This document shows, in pieces, positions 27,118-37,288 of a stretch of 64,000 nt of DNA. How positions within the stretch are numbered: the stretch's first letter is position 1; each line of letters starts with the position of its first letter. Under the pieces are notes generated by a model. That model was not told the DNA's origin, ran no database searches, and was given only the letters and a program-made list of their open reading frames with translations. Source of the stretch: Rufibacter hautae (GTDB lineage Bacteria > Bacteroidota > Bacteroidia > Cytophagales > Hymenobacteraceae); the NCBI RefSeq assembly GCF_008271695.1, contig NZ_VKKY01000003.1, positions 62,001 to 126,000 of the forward strand, written 5' to 3'. The position numbers and the translations under genes were made by a program.

Positions 27118-27622
27118 AAGCTACTCTGCTATTTAGTATTCGGCCGTCTGGGATAGAGATGGTTTCCACGGTCTGGACAACCTTCAGGCTGGGCCCGTGT
27201 AAGTTCTGGTGCTCCAGTTTTCTCCGTAACCATACTTTTACCTCATTTTTGTCCTGCTCCGTGACTTTCCTGGCCCATGACATACTTAGGTTTTCAGCCA
27301 GTTCTGACTGTATGCCGGGTCTTATGGCACCGGCATTTTCTTTGAGGCCAAACTCCTTGGCTAAGATGGGATTAAGGTATTGGATAGGGATAGGGTACAG
27401 CAGGTGCGTGTTATCTACCTTGCTCCAGGTGCCTTGGGCATTGAGCGCATACAAAGAGGTAAACTTTACCTTCGTTCTGCCTGGGGCAACATCCACTTTG
27501 CCCGATCCAGACGGGAGCATCACTGCGGGGTAAGGCTCTAAGGCAATCCCGTACTTAGACCTCAAGAAATAAGGTATAAGCAGAAGTGCCAGAAGCGCCA
27601 GGGTAAATCTTAAGGAGAACAT
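27089..27622 (-). CDS. Envelope protein of unknown function, partner of the HTTM-like protein
   Basis: A 177-residue protein with an N-terminal hydrophobic segment (about 5-20, LALLALLLIPYFLRS), so it is exported or membrane-anchored. The remainder is soluble with alternating beta-type and basic helical parts (SWARKVTEQDKNEVKVWLRR). I recognise no domain. It overlaps the downstream HTTM-like gene by 29 bp, which implies translational coupling and a shared function. The promoter is not evident. Confidence 0.65.
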   Translation of the reverse strand: MFSLRFTLALLALLLIPYFLRSKYGIALEPYPAVMLPSGSGKVDVAPGRTKVKFTSLYALNAQGTWSKVDNTHLLYPIPIQYLNPILAKEFGLKENAGAIRPGIQSELAENLSMSWARKVTEQDKNEVKVWLRRKLEHQNLHGPSLKVVQTVETISIPDGRILNSRVAYENTLRLDQ

Positions 27623-28404
27623 ACCAGAAAATCTTTTTCCTTCTAAAGACTAATACCAGTAGTCAGTAAACCGATGTCAAAATCTACAAGGGCCGGCTGC
27701 CATCCTTGCTAAGGAAGAATGACGCTTTTGATGAGCTAATTTGCTCTGCAGAGGCCATGCGCGGTGGTGTTTGTATTTAAAGAATCTCCATTCATGTGCC
27801 TTATCCTGTTCAAAGGGTGAGCACGAGAGGCTAATATGGAGAACAGTGCTTTAGATCAGGTTGTAAGTTTCTTGTGCCATAACCTAAGTTCATAGGCATC
27901 TCAACTGCTTAAGAGGAGGCGCATAAGGATATGTTTTAGGTGTGCTTAGGATAATATCTACGATGACTTAGGAAGTAAAGTTAAATTTTATAGTTATAAA
28001 ATGCAATTATATGTTTTATAAATGTCTATTTCATAGATGCTTATGTTAACTGCACGTTAACAAATTCAAAGAAAGAGATTGGATTGGAATATAATTATTT
28101 CTTTGTCATGTATTTCTGTGCCTCTTCTATTTTCAGCCTATAGGTAACTATTGATTCTGGTTAAATGAATCAGGCTATTGGATAGTCCTAAAAATTGTCG
28201 TTAAAACTTGGGGTAAATGAGTCGGTTAAAAGACTTTATGAGGTGGTTGAGAATGTTTTTGCCCTGTTTTCATGAAAAAGAACTAAAAATCAGGTTGGAG
28301 TAGTTGATGCATATTATCCAATCAAGAGAATATTGGTTTACGTTGGAGACTACTTTAGGAAAAAAGGAGGAGTGTCTTTGGCTTGATTACAGCTTAGGGA
28401 GCCT
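27623..28404. other. 782-bp intergenic region without a gene
   Basis: AT-rich sequence with frequent stops in all frames. The only structure I see is a degenerate palindrome-family copy at 28254-28292 (TGTTTTTGCCCTGTTTTCA facing TGAAAAAGAACTAAAAATCA). Confidence 0.6.
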
Positions 28405-29262
28405 TTACTTTTTCTTGTAAAAGTAGAGATTTACCGCAGACGCTAACCCCTTTTCGCTTAAAGTGAAGTAGCCAGTTTCTGCCGCGGAAAACGCAACGGC
28501 TTCTCCTTGCGGCTCAATAGTATAAGGCAGAGGGTTGTACTCCTTGAGGAGGTATTCTTCCATGGGTTTAGTGCCCTTTTGTTCATAATGGTAGATGGCA
28601 GCGTAGGTTTTCACAATCGCCTCTTTCCCATTAGGAGAGACGGCGGCACTTACCACGTAGGAGTACGGCAGATTGCCCACCAACTTGGCCGTGTTAAGCG
28701 CCGTGGAGGAGAAAGGGTAGGTTAGTTTATAGACTCGAGAAAGCGTGTCTGTTTTGGTGATGATCAGGATGTCCCTGGTCTTTGGATCAATAAGAAAAGC
28801 CTCCGAGTCATGAGAACCATCGGAATACTTGTACTTGATGACTGAGACGTTTCTGATCGTGTCCGTTGTGGGCGAAGGTTCTTTGAATATGTAGAAGGCA
28901 TACTCCTTAGCAGTTTTGTTGTTGTCGCCAATGTCTGCCAGGTAAACTTGGTCCCCGAAAAGGGCCATGTCTTCCCAGTCTCTGTTTTTGGCTCCTTTTA
29001 GGGGTATTTTCTTCAAAACCGCCCCATTGTGGCTTAGCAAGTACAACTGGGCAGGGTTTCCGCTGTCTTCCTGCACCCACAGATGCCCCGGGGCAGTCTT
29101 GCTATCAACAATTCCGGAGGCCTCATTGATGATGGGAACCACTAACGTCTTCGTGGGTTCCTCGGGTTGGGGTATGACAGGCGTTGTAGTGTCCTCTTTA
29201 CTGCAACCAGAAAGCCCCAGCAAAAGGGAAAAGAAAAAATTAAGACCGAGAGATGTCTTCAT
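28405..29262 (-). CDS. Lipoprotein, beta-propeller-like, unknown function
   Basis: A 285-residue protein with a lipoprotein signal peptide (lipobox LSGC, Cys20) and a Thr/Pro-rich linker (PVIPQPEEPTKT). The body shows ASGIVDS, LWVQEDSGNPAQLYLL, NRDWEDMALFGDQVYLADIG and DSEAFLIDPKTRDILIITK. It reads as repeated four-stranded blades with Asp-rich turns, as in six-bladed propellers of Bacteroidota surface lipoproteins. The ligand or reaction is unknown. It stands alone on the minus strand. Confidence 0.75.
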   Translation of the reverse strand: MKTSLGLNFFFSLLLGLSGCSKEDTTTPVIPQPEEPTKTLVVPIINEASGIVDSKTAPGHLWVQEDSGNPAQLYLLSHNGAVLKKIPLKGAKNRDWEDMALFGDQVYLADIGDNNKTAKEYAFYIFKEPSPTTDTIRNVSVIKYKYSDGSHDSEAFLIDPKTRDILIITKTDTLSRVYKLTYPFSSTALNTAKLVGNLPYSYVVSAAVSPNGKEAIVKTYAAIYHYEQKGTKPMEEYLLKEYNPLPYTIEPQGEAVAFSAAETGYFTLSEKGLASAVNLYFYKKK

Positions 29263-29620
29263 AGGAAACCTTTAAAGCATAGTAGTGGAAAGCGTACGCT
29301 AAGAGGGGGAGAATTCGCAGGGCACGTGTGTTTGCAGCCCATTAGCAGCCGAGAGCTATGCCATTTGCTAACAAGCAAGGCACCTGATTCTTAAAAGAAG
29401 CAATAGAGAGGTAAGTTAGAAGAGAAAAGGCGAAATCCAATATCAGAATGGAATAAGCCTACTAATTACTTTGTTTTGCTCAGAATTTGTAGGGAATGCA
29501 TAGCGGATAAAACAGGAAGTAACGAATGCCTGAACATAAAGATTAGCTACTCGACGGCAAGGCAAAGAAGCGAATCAGGTGAGTTGCCTGAAAAGTTCTG
29601 GTGTTGAGGCAACGAAATTT
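29263..29620. other. Non-coding upstream region of the lipoprotein gene
   Basis: No gene and no clear promoter is seen on either strand. Confidence 0.5.
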
Positions 29621-29658
29621 CGCTTTAGGGCTGTTTTAAGGAAATCGGGGCAAAAAGG
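29621..29658. repeat. Intergenic palindrome, family copy 17
   Basis: Left arm CGCTTTAGGGCTGTTTTAA carries a nearly perfect half-site. The right arm (GAAATCGGGGCAAAAAGG) is more diverged and runs into a terminator stem. Confidence 0.65.
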
Positions 29659-29701
29659 CTTTCTGGAAGGTGATTCAAGTCTCCTTCCAGAAAGCCTTTT
29701 T
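29652..29701 (-). terminator. Terminator of the PAS kinase gene
   Basis: A perfect 19-bp stem (AAAAAGGCTTTCTGGAAGG and its complement) around a 12-base loop. A- and T-rich ends make it work on both strands. It overlaps the last two bases of the stop codon. Confidence 0.85.
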
Positions 29702-32621
29702 ACGGATGGGTCTCTTCAAACTCAATGGAAAACTCGGTGCCTTGGTTAAGCTCGCTTTGTACATGAATTCGGCCGCCCAGCGCCTCTACCTGCGTTTTTA
29801 CCATAAACAAGCCCATTCCTTTGCCGTCGGTATGGAAGTGGAACCGCTTGTAGAGGCCAAAGATCTTGTGCTGGTGGCTTTTCAGGTCAATGCCCAGGCC
29901 GTTGTCGCGGAAGGTGATGATGTTCTTGCCGTCTTTCCTGGAGCCCATGATCTCTATGGCCGGTTTTTGGTTAGACTGCCGGTACTTGATGCTGTTGGAA
30001 ATAAGGTTAGAGAAGATGCTGTGCAGATAGCTTTTAATGGTGTAAATCTTCTCCAGATCAGAGAAATCTGTTTTAATAGAGACTTTTTCCTTGGCCATGA
30101 CGCTGGAGGTCATAGACCGGATATCTTCTACCAACTGGTTCAGGTCCACTTGCTCTTTCCGCTCGTTCACTTCCTGGCGCACTTGCAGCACGTTGTTCAG
30201 GTCAATGATCACCTCGTCCAGTTTGTCTACCGATGTCCGCAGCCCTTCCATGGATTTATGGAAAAGCGGATTCTCCGGAGAAAGAGTTTTGGTGAGGTTT
30301 GAAAGTCCGATAATATTGGCTACCGGGGCCCTCAGGTTATGCGACACGATGTAGGCAAACTGCTCCAGGTCTTTGTTCCGCTGCAGCAAATCTGCCGTGA
30401 TGCGTTCTTTCTCCATCTGGTCCAGTCTTTCCTGGGTCACGTCCTGCACAATACCCACCAGTTTCTCACGCAGGCCCAACTGGTTGGGTTCCTTCTCAAA
30501 CTCATGGTAGAGGTACCTGGTGTCGCCGTTCCTGCGCACGATGCGGCAATCAAAGTGGCAGGATGTGGCAGTAGAAGAAGCCAGCGTATCTTTCACCATT
30601 TCCTTCACCCTGTCTACATCCTCTGGGTGAATAAACTGCATGAAAGATAGAAAGGTAGGCGCGGTTTGGGCCGGCGTGGTGTCCAGAATCCGGTAAATCT
30701 CCTCTGACCAGATGGTCTCCCCGGTGGCAAGGTTATATTCCCAACTGCCTAAATGAGAGAGAGCCTGGGCTTCTTTCAGGCGAGATTCGCTTTTCTCCAG
30801 TTCCTTGAAAGCCTGGAGCAACGCAGACTCGGCTTCTTTTTCCGCGGTGATGTCCCACCTGATGACCAGGAACTGGTGCGGCGCGCCTGTTTCGTCCTTG
30901 ATGGGAACAATGGTGTTGGCTGTCCAGTAAGTGGCGCCGCTTTTGGCCATGTTCTTGATTTCGCCCTTCCAGATGTTTCCGCTGTAAAGCGTTTCCCACA
31001 TCTTTTCGTAAAACTCCTCTGAGTGGTACACGGCATCATTGATGCGGTGGCTCTGGCCCAAGAGCTCCTCTTTGCTGAAGCCAGACAGCGCGCAGAAGTT
31101 GTCATTGGCGTAAATAAGATTTTTGTTCCTGTCTGCTATGGCCACAATCGCAGATTGGTCAAGGGCGTACTTGTAGTCAGAGATTTCTTTGATTCTCGCG
31201 GCCAGGTTTTTCTCCAGGGAAACATTCAGGCCTTTCAGGAGTTCATCGGCCTCTTTCTTCTCATTGATGTCTACAAACGCCGTCACCAGGCATTCGCGGC
31301 CATCCAGGTTCACCAGGTCGGCGTGGGCCGAGATATAGCGGATCTCTCCGCTCTTGGTTCTGGCCTCCAGTTCCAGGGACCGGAACGTGCCTTTATCACG
31401 AAGTGTCCTGATGAGCAAGGGCCGGTCTTCAACCCGTTTCCAGATGTTCAGCTCAGCGCTGGTTTTGCCTATGAATTCGTCTTTCTCGTAGCCGAAGAAC
31501 TCCGCGTAATTATCGTTTACCTCCAAGTAGACCCCCGTCTCCGCCTCAGAGATGCATTTCATGATCGGGCTCTTGAAGAAAATCTGCGAGAAAAGCGCCT
31601 CGCTTTCCTTCAGTTTCCTGTCAGCGATCTTACGGTCTGTGATGTCCTCAAAGGCCAGGAGCAGGCACTCCTGGTTGTTCAGCAATACTTTTTCAATGTT
31701 GTAGAGAACGTCTCTGATGCGGCCATTGGCTTTCACCTGCATCTCAAAGCCTTTTACTTTCTGGTTTTGGGTTAACTGCTCCACTAAGGCTTGCCTGGCC
31801 GAGTTGTCAATGAAGATCCCGGCGCTCTCCGCCGATTTGCCAATAACCTGCTCCCGCGTATGGCTGAAGAAACCTAGGGCATTGTCGTTGGTGTCAAGGA
31901 TTTTCCCCGTGGCAGCATCTACCAAAGAAAGCATGGTGGGGCTTTTGTAAAAAAGGCTAGAGAAGATCTGCTCCTTCTCCTTGAGTGCCTTGGCAGTGCG
32001 GCTGCGGTTAGCCAGGTGCTTGTTGATGAGCCAGTAAGTGGCAATGAAGAAGATGAACATGATCGCCGAGAACGTGGCGAAGGTGGCAAACATGCGTTGC
32101 GTTCTCTCCGCGGAATCTGCATCGGCGAAATGGAGCACGCTCCGCTCTTTTTCCTCTACTTTGTGCACCAGCGTTTTTATCTCCGCTAACTGGTTTTTAA
32201 GGTGCAGGGAAGACAGATTGGGTTTACTTGGAGCGTTGTTGGCCTGGGAGACCAGGGTGGCTGCCGCTTGCGTGAAGGTTGTCGTGCGTGCCGCTATGCT
32301 TTTGATCTGGGCTATTTCCTGGTTGTCTGTGACGCCGGCCTGTTGTAGCGCCTGTAGGTGCCTTGGATAACGCAAAATCCCGGCCTTGTACTGCACCAGA
32401 GAGGTCTGCTGCCCAGACGCCAAGAAGGTGGTGGTGCCTTCTTCTATGTCCTGAAGGTTATTGTAGAGGTTCTCAATTGATTTTAGAACCCGCAGGGAGA
32501 TTTTTTCCTGGCGGTCTATGGCATCATTTTCCTTCAGGTTGAAATAAGCAAGTACGGTGAAGAATAGTAAGCTTAGGAAAGCCACCAGGAAAACACCAAA
32601 CAGGGTACGTTGAATATGCAT
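29700..32621 (-). CDS. CHASE3-PAS sensor histidine kinase
   Basis: A 973-residue kinase. The order is TM1 (about 8-28), a periplasmic CHASE3-like helical domain (about 35-175), TM2 (about 180-203), then four PAS units (about 215-330, 335-455, 470-595, 630-745), of which the third and fourth carry PAC motifs. The phosphoacceptor is in FAYIVSHNLRAPVANIIG (His761). The HATPase domain has N-box Asn876, DNGLGID and GKGMGLFMVK. No receiver domain is fused and no response regulator lies next to it, so it is an orphan kinase. The signal is unknown. Confidence 0.88.
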   Translation of the reverse strand: MHIQRTLFGVFLVAFLSLLFFTVLAYFNLKENDAIDRQEKISLRVLKSIENLYNNLQDIEEGTTTFLASGQQTSLVQYKAGILRYPRHLQALQQAGVTDNQEIAQIKSIAARTTTFTQAAATLVSQANNAPSKPNLSSLHLKNQLAEIKTLVHKVEEKERSVLHFADADSAERTQRMFATFATFSAIMFIFFIATYWLINKHLANRSRTAKALKEKEQIFSSLFYKSPTMLSLVDAATGKILDTNDNALGFFSHTREQVIGKSAESAGIFIDNSARQALVEQLTQNQKVKGFEMQVKANGRIRDVLYNIEKVLLNNQECLLLAFEDITDRKIADRKLKESEALFSQIFFKSPIMKCISEAETGVYLEVNDNYAEFFGYEKDEFIGKTSAELNIWKRVEDRPLLIRTLRDKGTFRSLELEARTKSGEIRYISAHADLVNLDGRECLVTAFVDINEKKEADELLKGLNVSLEKNLAARIKEISDYKYALDQSAIVAIADRNKNLIYANDNFCALSGFSKEELLGQSHRINDAVYHSEEFYEKMWETLYSGNIWKGEIKNMAKSGATYWTANTIVPIKDETGAPHQFLVIRWDITAEKEAESALLQAFKELEKSESRLKEAQALSHLGSWEYNLATGETIWSEEIYRILDTTPAQTAPTFLSFMQFIHPEDVDRVKEMVKDTLASSTATSCHFDCRIVRRNGDTRYLYHEFEKEPNQLGLREKLVGIVQDVTQERLDQMEKERITADLLQRNKDLEQFAYIVSHNLRAPVANIIGLSNLTKTLSPENPLFHKSMEGLRTSVDKLDEVIIDLNNVLQVRQEVNERKEQVDLNQLVEDIRSMTSSVMAKEKVSIKTDFSDLEKIYTIKSYLHSIFSNLISNSIKYRQSNQKPAIEIMGSRKDGKNIITFRDNGLGIDLKSHQHKIFGLYKRFHFHTDGKGMGLFMVKTQVEALGGRIHVQSELNQGTEFSIEFEETHP

Positions 32622-32970
32622 GACCAGAAAGCGTAATGAGATTTACTATTGAATATGATAACTGCATCGTTTGTAGGTAGGTCTATAAATCTGGTTTCTG
32701 AGGAGGGCGCAGCAAAACCAAATTTGGCAGATAGGGAGGAGTTGGTGTATGATTCTGCGAATTTACGGCTTAGTTTTGGTAAAATAGTACCAGAGTAAAC
32801 GTAAAATCTACATTTATTGTATAAAATAGTAGCTCAGGTGGAGAAAAGTTGCAACTGTGAACTGCCTGATCCAAATTCCCTGATGCGAGGTAAACTAATC
32901 AAAGCTGCCTAATTGTTCCACAGCAAAAGGATTACTTAGGCTAACTAATCGAATTTATTTGTCCTCTGAA
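32622..32970. other. Divergent intergenic region
   Basis: It lies between the PAS kinase and the hydroxylase family gene. No gene is seen. A weak palindrome-like segment at about 32757-32801 is too diverged to assign. Confidence 0.5.
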
Positions 32971-33729
32971 ATGGATGCAAAATTCTTGTTTTTCTATGCA
33001 GTGCTGGCCGCGCGGTACTTGGTGTTGGCGGGCCTGGCTTTTCTGTTGTTCTACATTTTCCTTCCCCGGAAGTTTGCGGGCCGCAAGATACAGGCCTTGT
33101 TTCCGCGCCGGAAAGACTACGTACGGGAAGTGGGGTATTCGTTCTTCACTTTCCTGGTGTTTGCGCTGTACGGGGTGCTGCTTTCTTCCCCTTACGTCTT
33201 GCCGCACACGCAGATCTACACCGATATCTCTGCCTACGGGTACACTTATTTTGGCTTGAGTGTGCTCTTGGCGCTGGTGATCCATGATGCCTATTTTTAT
33301 TGGACCCACCGGCTCATGCACCATCCACGCCTGTTCAAGTTGTTCCATTTAACCCACCATAAATCGGTGAACCCCTCGCCGTGGGCGGCGTTTTCGTTTA
33401 GTCCGCTGGAAGCGATGGTGGAGGGCGGGATCATCTTTGTGGTGGCCTTCCTGATTCCCATCCATCCGCTAGCCATTGCCCTGTTCCTGCTCCTGATGAC
33501 CGTGTACAACGTGTATGGCCACCTGGGCTACGAGATTTACCCACAGTGGCTCGTGGACAGTGCCGTGGGCAAATGGCTGAACACCTCCACCAACCACAAC
33601 ATGCACCACAAGTTCTTCAAAGGCAACTACGGACTCTACTTCCGGTTCTGGGACGAGTGGCTGGGAACCACCCACGCAAAATACAAAGAGACCCTGTCCA
33701 GGCTGGTGAGCTCAGGCAAGCCGCAATAG
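32971..33729 (+). CDS. Fatty acid hydroxylase / sterol desaturase family membrane protein
   Basis: A 252-residue integral-membrane di-iron oxygenase. The histidine clusters are HDAYFYWTHRLMHH (His105, 113, 117, 118), HLTHH (His126, 129, 130) and NHNMHH near the C-terminus, the family's metal-binding pattern. Four to five hydrophobic segments are visible. It probably hydroxylates or desaturates a lipid in the inner membrane, and the substrate is unknown. A TTG four codons upstream (32959) is an alternative start. It is a single gene with a strong terminator. Confidence 0.85.
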   Translation: MDAKFLFFYAVLAARYLVLAGLAFLLFYIFLPRKFAGRKIQALFPRRKDYVREVGYSFFTFLVFALYGVLLSSPYVLPHTQIYTDISAYGYTYFGLSVLLALVIHDAYFYWTHRLMHHPRLFKLFHLTHHKSVNPSPWAAFSFSPLEAMVEGGIIFVVAFLIPIHPLAIALFLLLMTVYNVYGHLGYEIYPQWLVDSAVGKWLNTSTNHNMHHKFFKGNYGLYFRFWDEWLGTTHAKYKETLSRLVSSGKPQ

Positions 33730-33780
33730 TTCCGGCCCTAACGCTGGACGATGGCGTGGTTTTCTGCATCGCCCAAAAGA

Positions 33781-33817
33781 AAAGCGCCTCGCAAGTCTGG
33801 CTTGCGAGGCGCTTTTT
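33781..33817 (+). terminator. Intrinsic terminator
   Basis: The arm AAAGCGCCTCGCAAG, loop TCTGG, then CTTGCGAGGCGCTTT and a T-run. Confidence 0.9.
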
Positions 33818-33836
33818 CATGCCTTTTTCTAAAATC

Positions 33837-33866
33837 ACCCTAAAAACAGATGCTGCTTTTTAGGGT
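33837..33866. repeat. Inside-out palindrome, family copy 18
   Basis: ACCCTAAAAACAG, ATG, CTGCTTTTTAGGGT. It has the family's CCCTAAAA/TTTTAGGG core, but the loop is at the opposite end. It sits just after the stop codon of the GH43 gene on the minus strand. Confidence 0.6.
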
Positions 33867-33879
33867 GGTGGCCAGATTC

Positions 33880-34878
33880 CTATTTAGCGGGTTTTACCCC
33901 TTCAGAGGTCATCACTATCCGTTTGATGGAGCCGTCTTTGTTGTAGTTAAGGTAATCAATGCAGACCGAGCGCCGGAAACTGCCACCTCCCGGTTGGATA
34001 CCGCCGTTGTGGTAAATGAAGTAAGTTTTGCCTTTGAAATCAATAATGGCCTGGTGGTTGGTGTTGGAGTTGCCGGCCAGTTCATTCAAGATGCCTTTGT
34101 ATTCCCAGGGGCCTTCAATGCTCTTGCTCATGGCGTAGGCGGTTTTCTCGGGGAACTGGTACGCGTAGGACAGGTAATACCAACCGTTGCGCTTGTGTAC
34201 CCAGGGAGCCTCAGTGAAGTGGGGGAGCTTGATAGTTTTGATGGGGCCGTCTAGTTCGGTCATGTTTTTCTTCAGCTTGGCATAGTGCAGGGTAGTATTG
34301 CCCCAGAAAATGTAAGCCTGCCCGTTGTCATCGATAAACACGGCCGGGTCAATGTCATCCCAGCTGATCTTGGTATCAGTGGTCATGTCATTGGTGATGA
34401 GGGCAGAGCCGCGGGCATCCTTGAAAGGCCCGATAGGGCTGTCTGAGACGGCTACGCCGATAGCTTTCCCCGGGATGGTGGCGTGCTCCACGGTGGAGAA
34501 CCAGTAGAACTTGCCGTCCCGCTCTATCACTTGCGAGGCCCAGGCTTCACCTTTGGCCCAAGTAAAGTCTTTAGCGCGCAACGGTACCTTGTGCTCGGTC
34601 CAGGTCACCATGTCAGGGGAGGAGAAAACAAGCCAATCGTTCATGAAATACCCTTCGCGCTGGGCCTCATCAAAGCCCGCGTACAGGTACACCTTGTCTT
34701 TGTACACCAAAGCCGCCGGATCTGCGGTGTACTTGTGGGTGAATATAGGGTTGGCAGTGGCCTTCAAGGTGGTATCTGGGTCTGCAAGGGTAGAAGCCGA
34801 AGCCGTACTTGCAACGCAGCCCATGAAAGCCGCCACCAGGGCAGTGGCTTTGCCAAGTGTTGTGCGTATGTTTTTCAT
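33880..34878 (-). CDS. Glycoside hydrolase family 43 protein (probable alpha-L-arabinofuranosidase)
   Basis: A 332-residue, single-domain five-bladed propeller hydrolase. The three GH43 carboxylates are visible: Asp53 (KYTADPAALV), Asp177 (DDIDPAVFID) and Glu223 (FTEAPWVHKR). The N-terminus is a signal peptide (about 1-29, TASAST). A Cys21 after AFMG is a poor lipobox, so lipidation is uncertain. The family acts on arabinan, arabinoxylan or xylosides. The arabinan context favours arabinofuranosidase. It lies 240 bp downstream of GH51 on the same strand, with a terminator and two palindromes between, so the two may not share a transcript. Confidence 0.82.
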   Translation of the reverse strand: MKNIRTTLGKATALVAAFMGCVASTASASTLADPDTTLKATANPIFTHKYTADPAALVYKDKVYLYAGFDEAQREGYFMNDWLVFSSPDMVTWTEHKVPLRAKDFTWAKGEAWASQVIERDGKFYWFSTVEHATIPGKAIGVAVSDSPIGPFKDARGSALITNDMTTDTKISWDDIDPAVFIDDNGQAYIFWGNTTLHYAKLKKNMTELDGPIKTIKLPHFTEAPWVHKRNGWYYLSYAYQFPEKTAYAMSKSIEGPWEYKGILNELAGNSNTNHQAIIDFKGKTYFIYHNGGIQPGGGSFRRSVCIDYLNYNKDGSIKRIVMTSEGVKPAK

Positions 34879-34917
34879 TCTTGTATAGAATAGGTGAAAA
34901 GATAGACAGGTGCCCCG

Positions 34918-34958
34918 CGCCTTTTAAGCCTGATTTCTCAAAAACAGGTCAAAAGCGG
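34918..34958. repeat. Intergenic palindrome, family copy 19
   Basis: Left arm CGCCTTTTAAGCCTGATTTC faces CAAAAACAGGTCAAAAGCGG. It lies between the minus-strand GH43 and GH51 genes. Confidence 0.65.
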
Positions 34959-34971
34959 AGACCCTGATCAT

Positions 34972-35010
34972 TCCTTTGGGCTTTGTTTTGTGAAATTAGG
35001 CCTAAAACAG
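34972..35010. repeat. Intergenic palindrome, degenerate family copy 20
   Basis: The right half GAAATTAGGCCTAAAACAG is a good half-site, while the left half (CCTTTGGGCTTTGTTTTG) is diverged. Confidence 0.45.
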
Positions 35011-35072
35011 AGAGCAGCCTTCTTTAAAAAGACAAATGGAAAATGGCTTGAAATCAGATAAGCGGCAAAGGA

Positions 35073-35111
35073 AAAGCGTGGCCAGAAAGGAAATTGCTCT
35101 GACCACGCTTT
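35073..35111 (-). terminator. Terminator after GH51
   Basis: AAAGCGTGGCCAG pairs with CTGACCACGCTTT with one mismatch, directly downstream of the minus-strand GH51 stop codon. Confidence 0.75.
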
Positions 35112-35118
35112 CTGTGGA

Positions 35119-36660
<1,542 letters not shown>

Positions 36661-37110
36661 ACTTTAGGGCTGTTTTGGTGGGGATTCTCTGTTAAATTTT
36701 GAAACTGGCAGATTTTTATTCGTAAAATTTGCAATAAATATAAGTGTATTTATTACATTTATACAACGATTTTTTTAAGTTTGAATCCACAAACTTAAAT
36801 CATGGCCAGAAATCGTCTCGTTGGACGCCTTCAGTCATAAAGTAAGGCACTGTAGATTAACAGAAAGCCTTCTTAAGTAACCATCAGTGTAGAATGCTCC
36901 TGCTATATGGAGACATTATATACTAAGTCCCGCAGAATTCTAACATGAGAGGGGTGTATAGCCTTAGAGCAAGCTTTACTGAATACACGCTGCAAACAGA
37001 GAAAGATAGAAAGGAGGGAAGTTCACCTGTGCAGTGGGAAATAAATGACGAAAGTTAGTCCTTAGAGAAGGAGTTTTCACCATGCCTTTCCGGCAGAAAA
37101 GTGCTTTAAT

Positions 37111-37123
37111 TGTCAAAATGGCA
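37111..37123. promoter_or_regulatory. Possible second AraR site
   Basis: TGTCAAAATGGCA has half-sites TGTCA and TGCCA on opposite strands around AAA. It is enclosed in a 7-bp inverted repeat (AAAGTGC at 37098 and GCACTTT at 37121). It is weaker than the site at 37197. Confidence 0.4.
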
Positions 37124-37196
37124 CTTTAAAAAATAATTAATCTCTTTTTGTTGTTAAAAATGTAAACCAAGGCTACTTTTATGGAAATTTAATAAA

Positions 37197-37233
37197 TGTC
37201 AAAACAACATTTAACACCTGAAACTTACCTCTG
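37197..37233 (+). promoter_or_regulatory. AraR operator and promoter of the susC operon
   Basis: TGTCAAAACAACA (37197-37209) is identical to a 13-mer before araB and is followed by TTTAA in both places. A -7-like TACCTCTG (37226-37233, 7 of 8 to TAnnTTTG) starts 29 bp after the operator start. The corresponding distance before araB is 32 bp. The operator would cover the -33 region, as expected for repression. Confidence 0.6.
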
Positions 37234-37288
37234 TTAGAGTCCTGCGAGTCTGATTTGTTTCACAATCCTTATCCATTATCATAATCCT

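Larger units (their letters stand above)
36661..37288. other. Divergent control region of the arabinan locus
   Basis: There is no gene. It holds a solitary palindrome-family half-site (TTTAGGGCTGTTTTGG, 36663-36678) next to the GH51 start codon, a candidate AraR-like dyad at 37111, an AraR site at 37197, a likely -7 element at 37226 and otherwise AT-rich sequence. Confidence 0.6.

Noticed and set aside
27623..28404. Hidden small gene in the longest empty region
   Set aside because: Stops are frequent in all frames and no initiation context or conserved pattern is visible.
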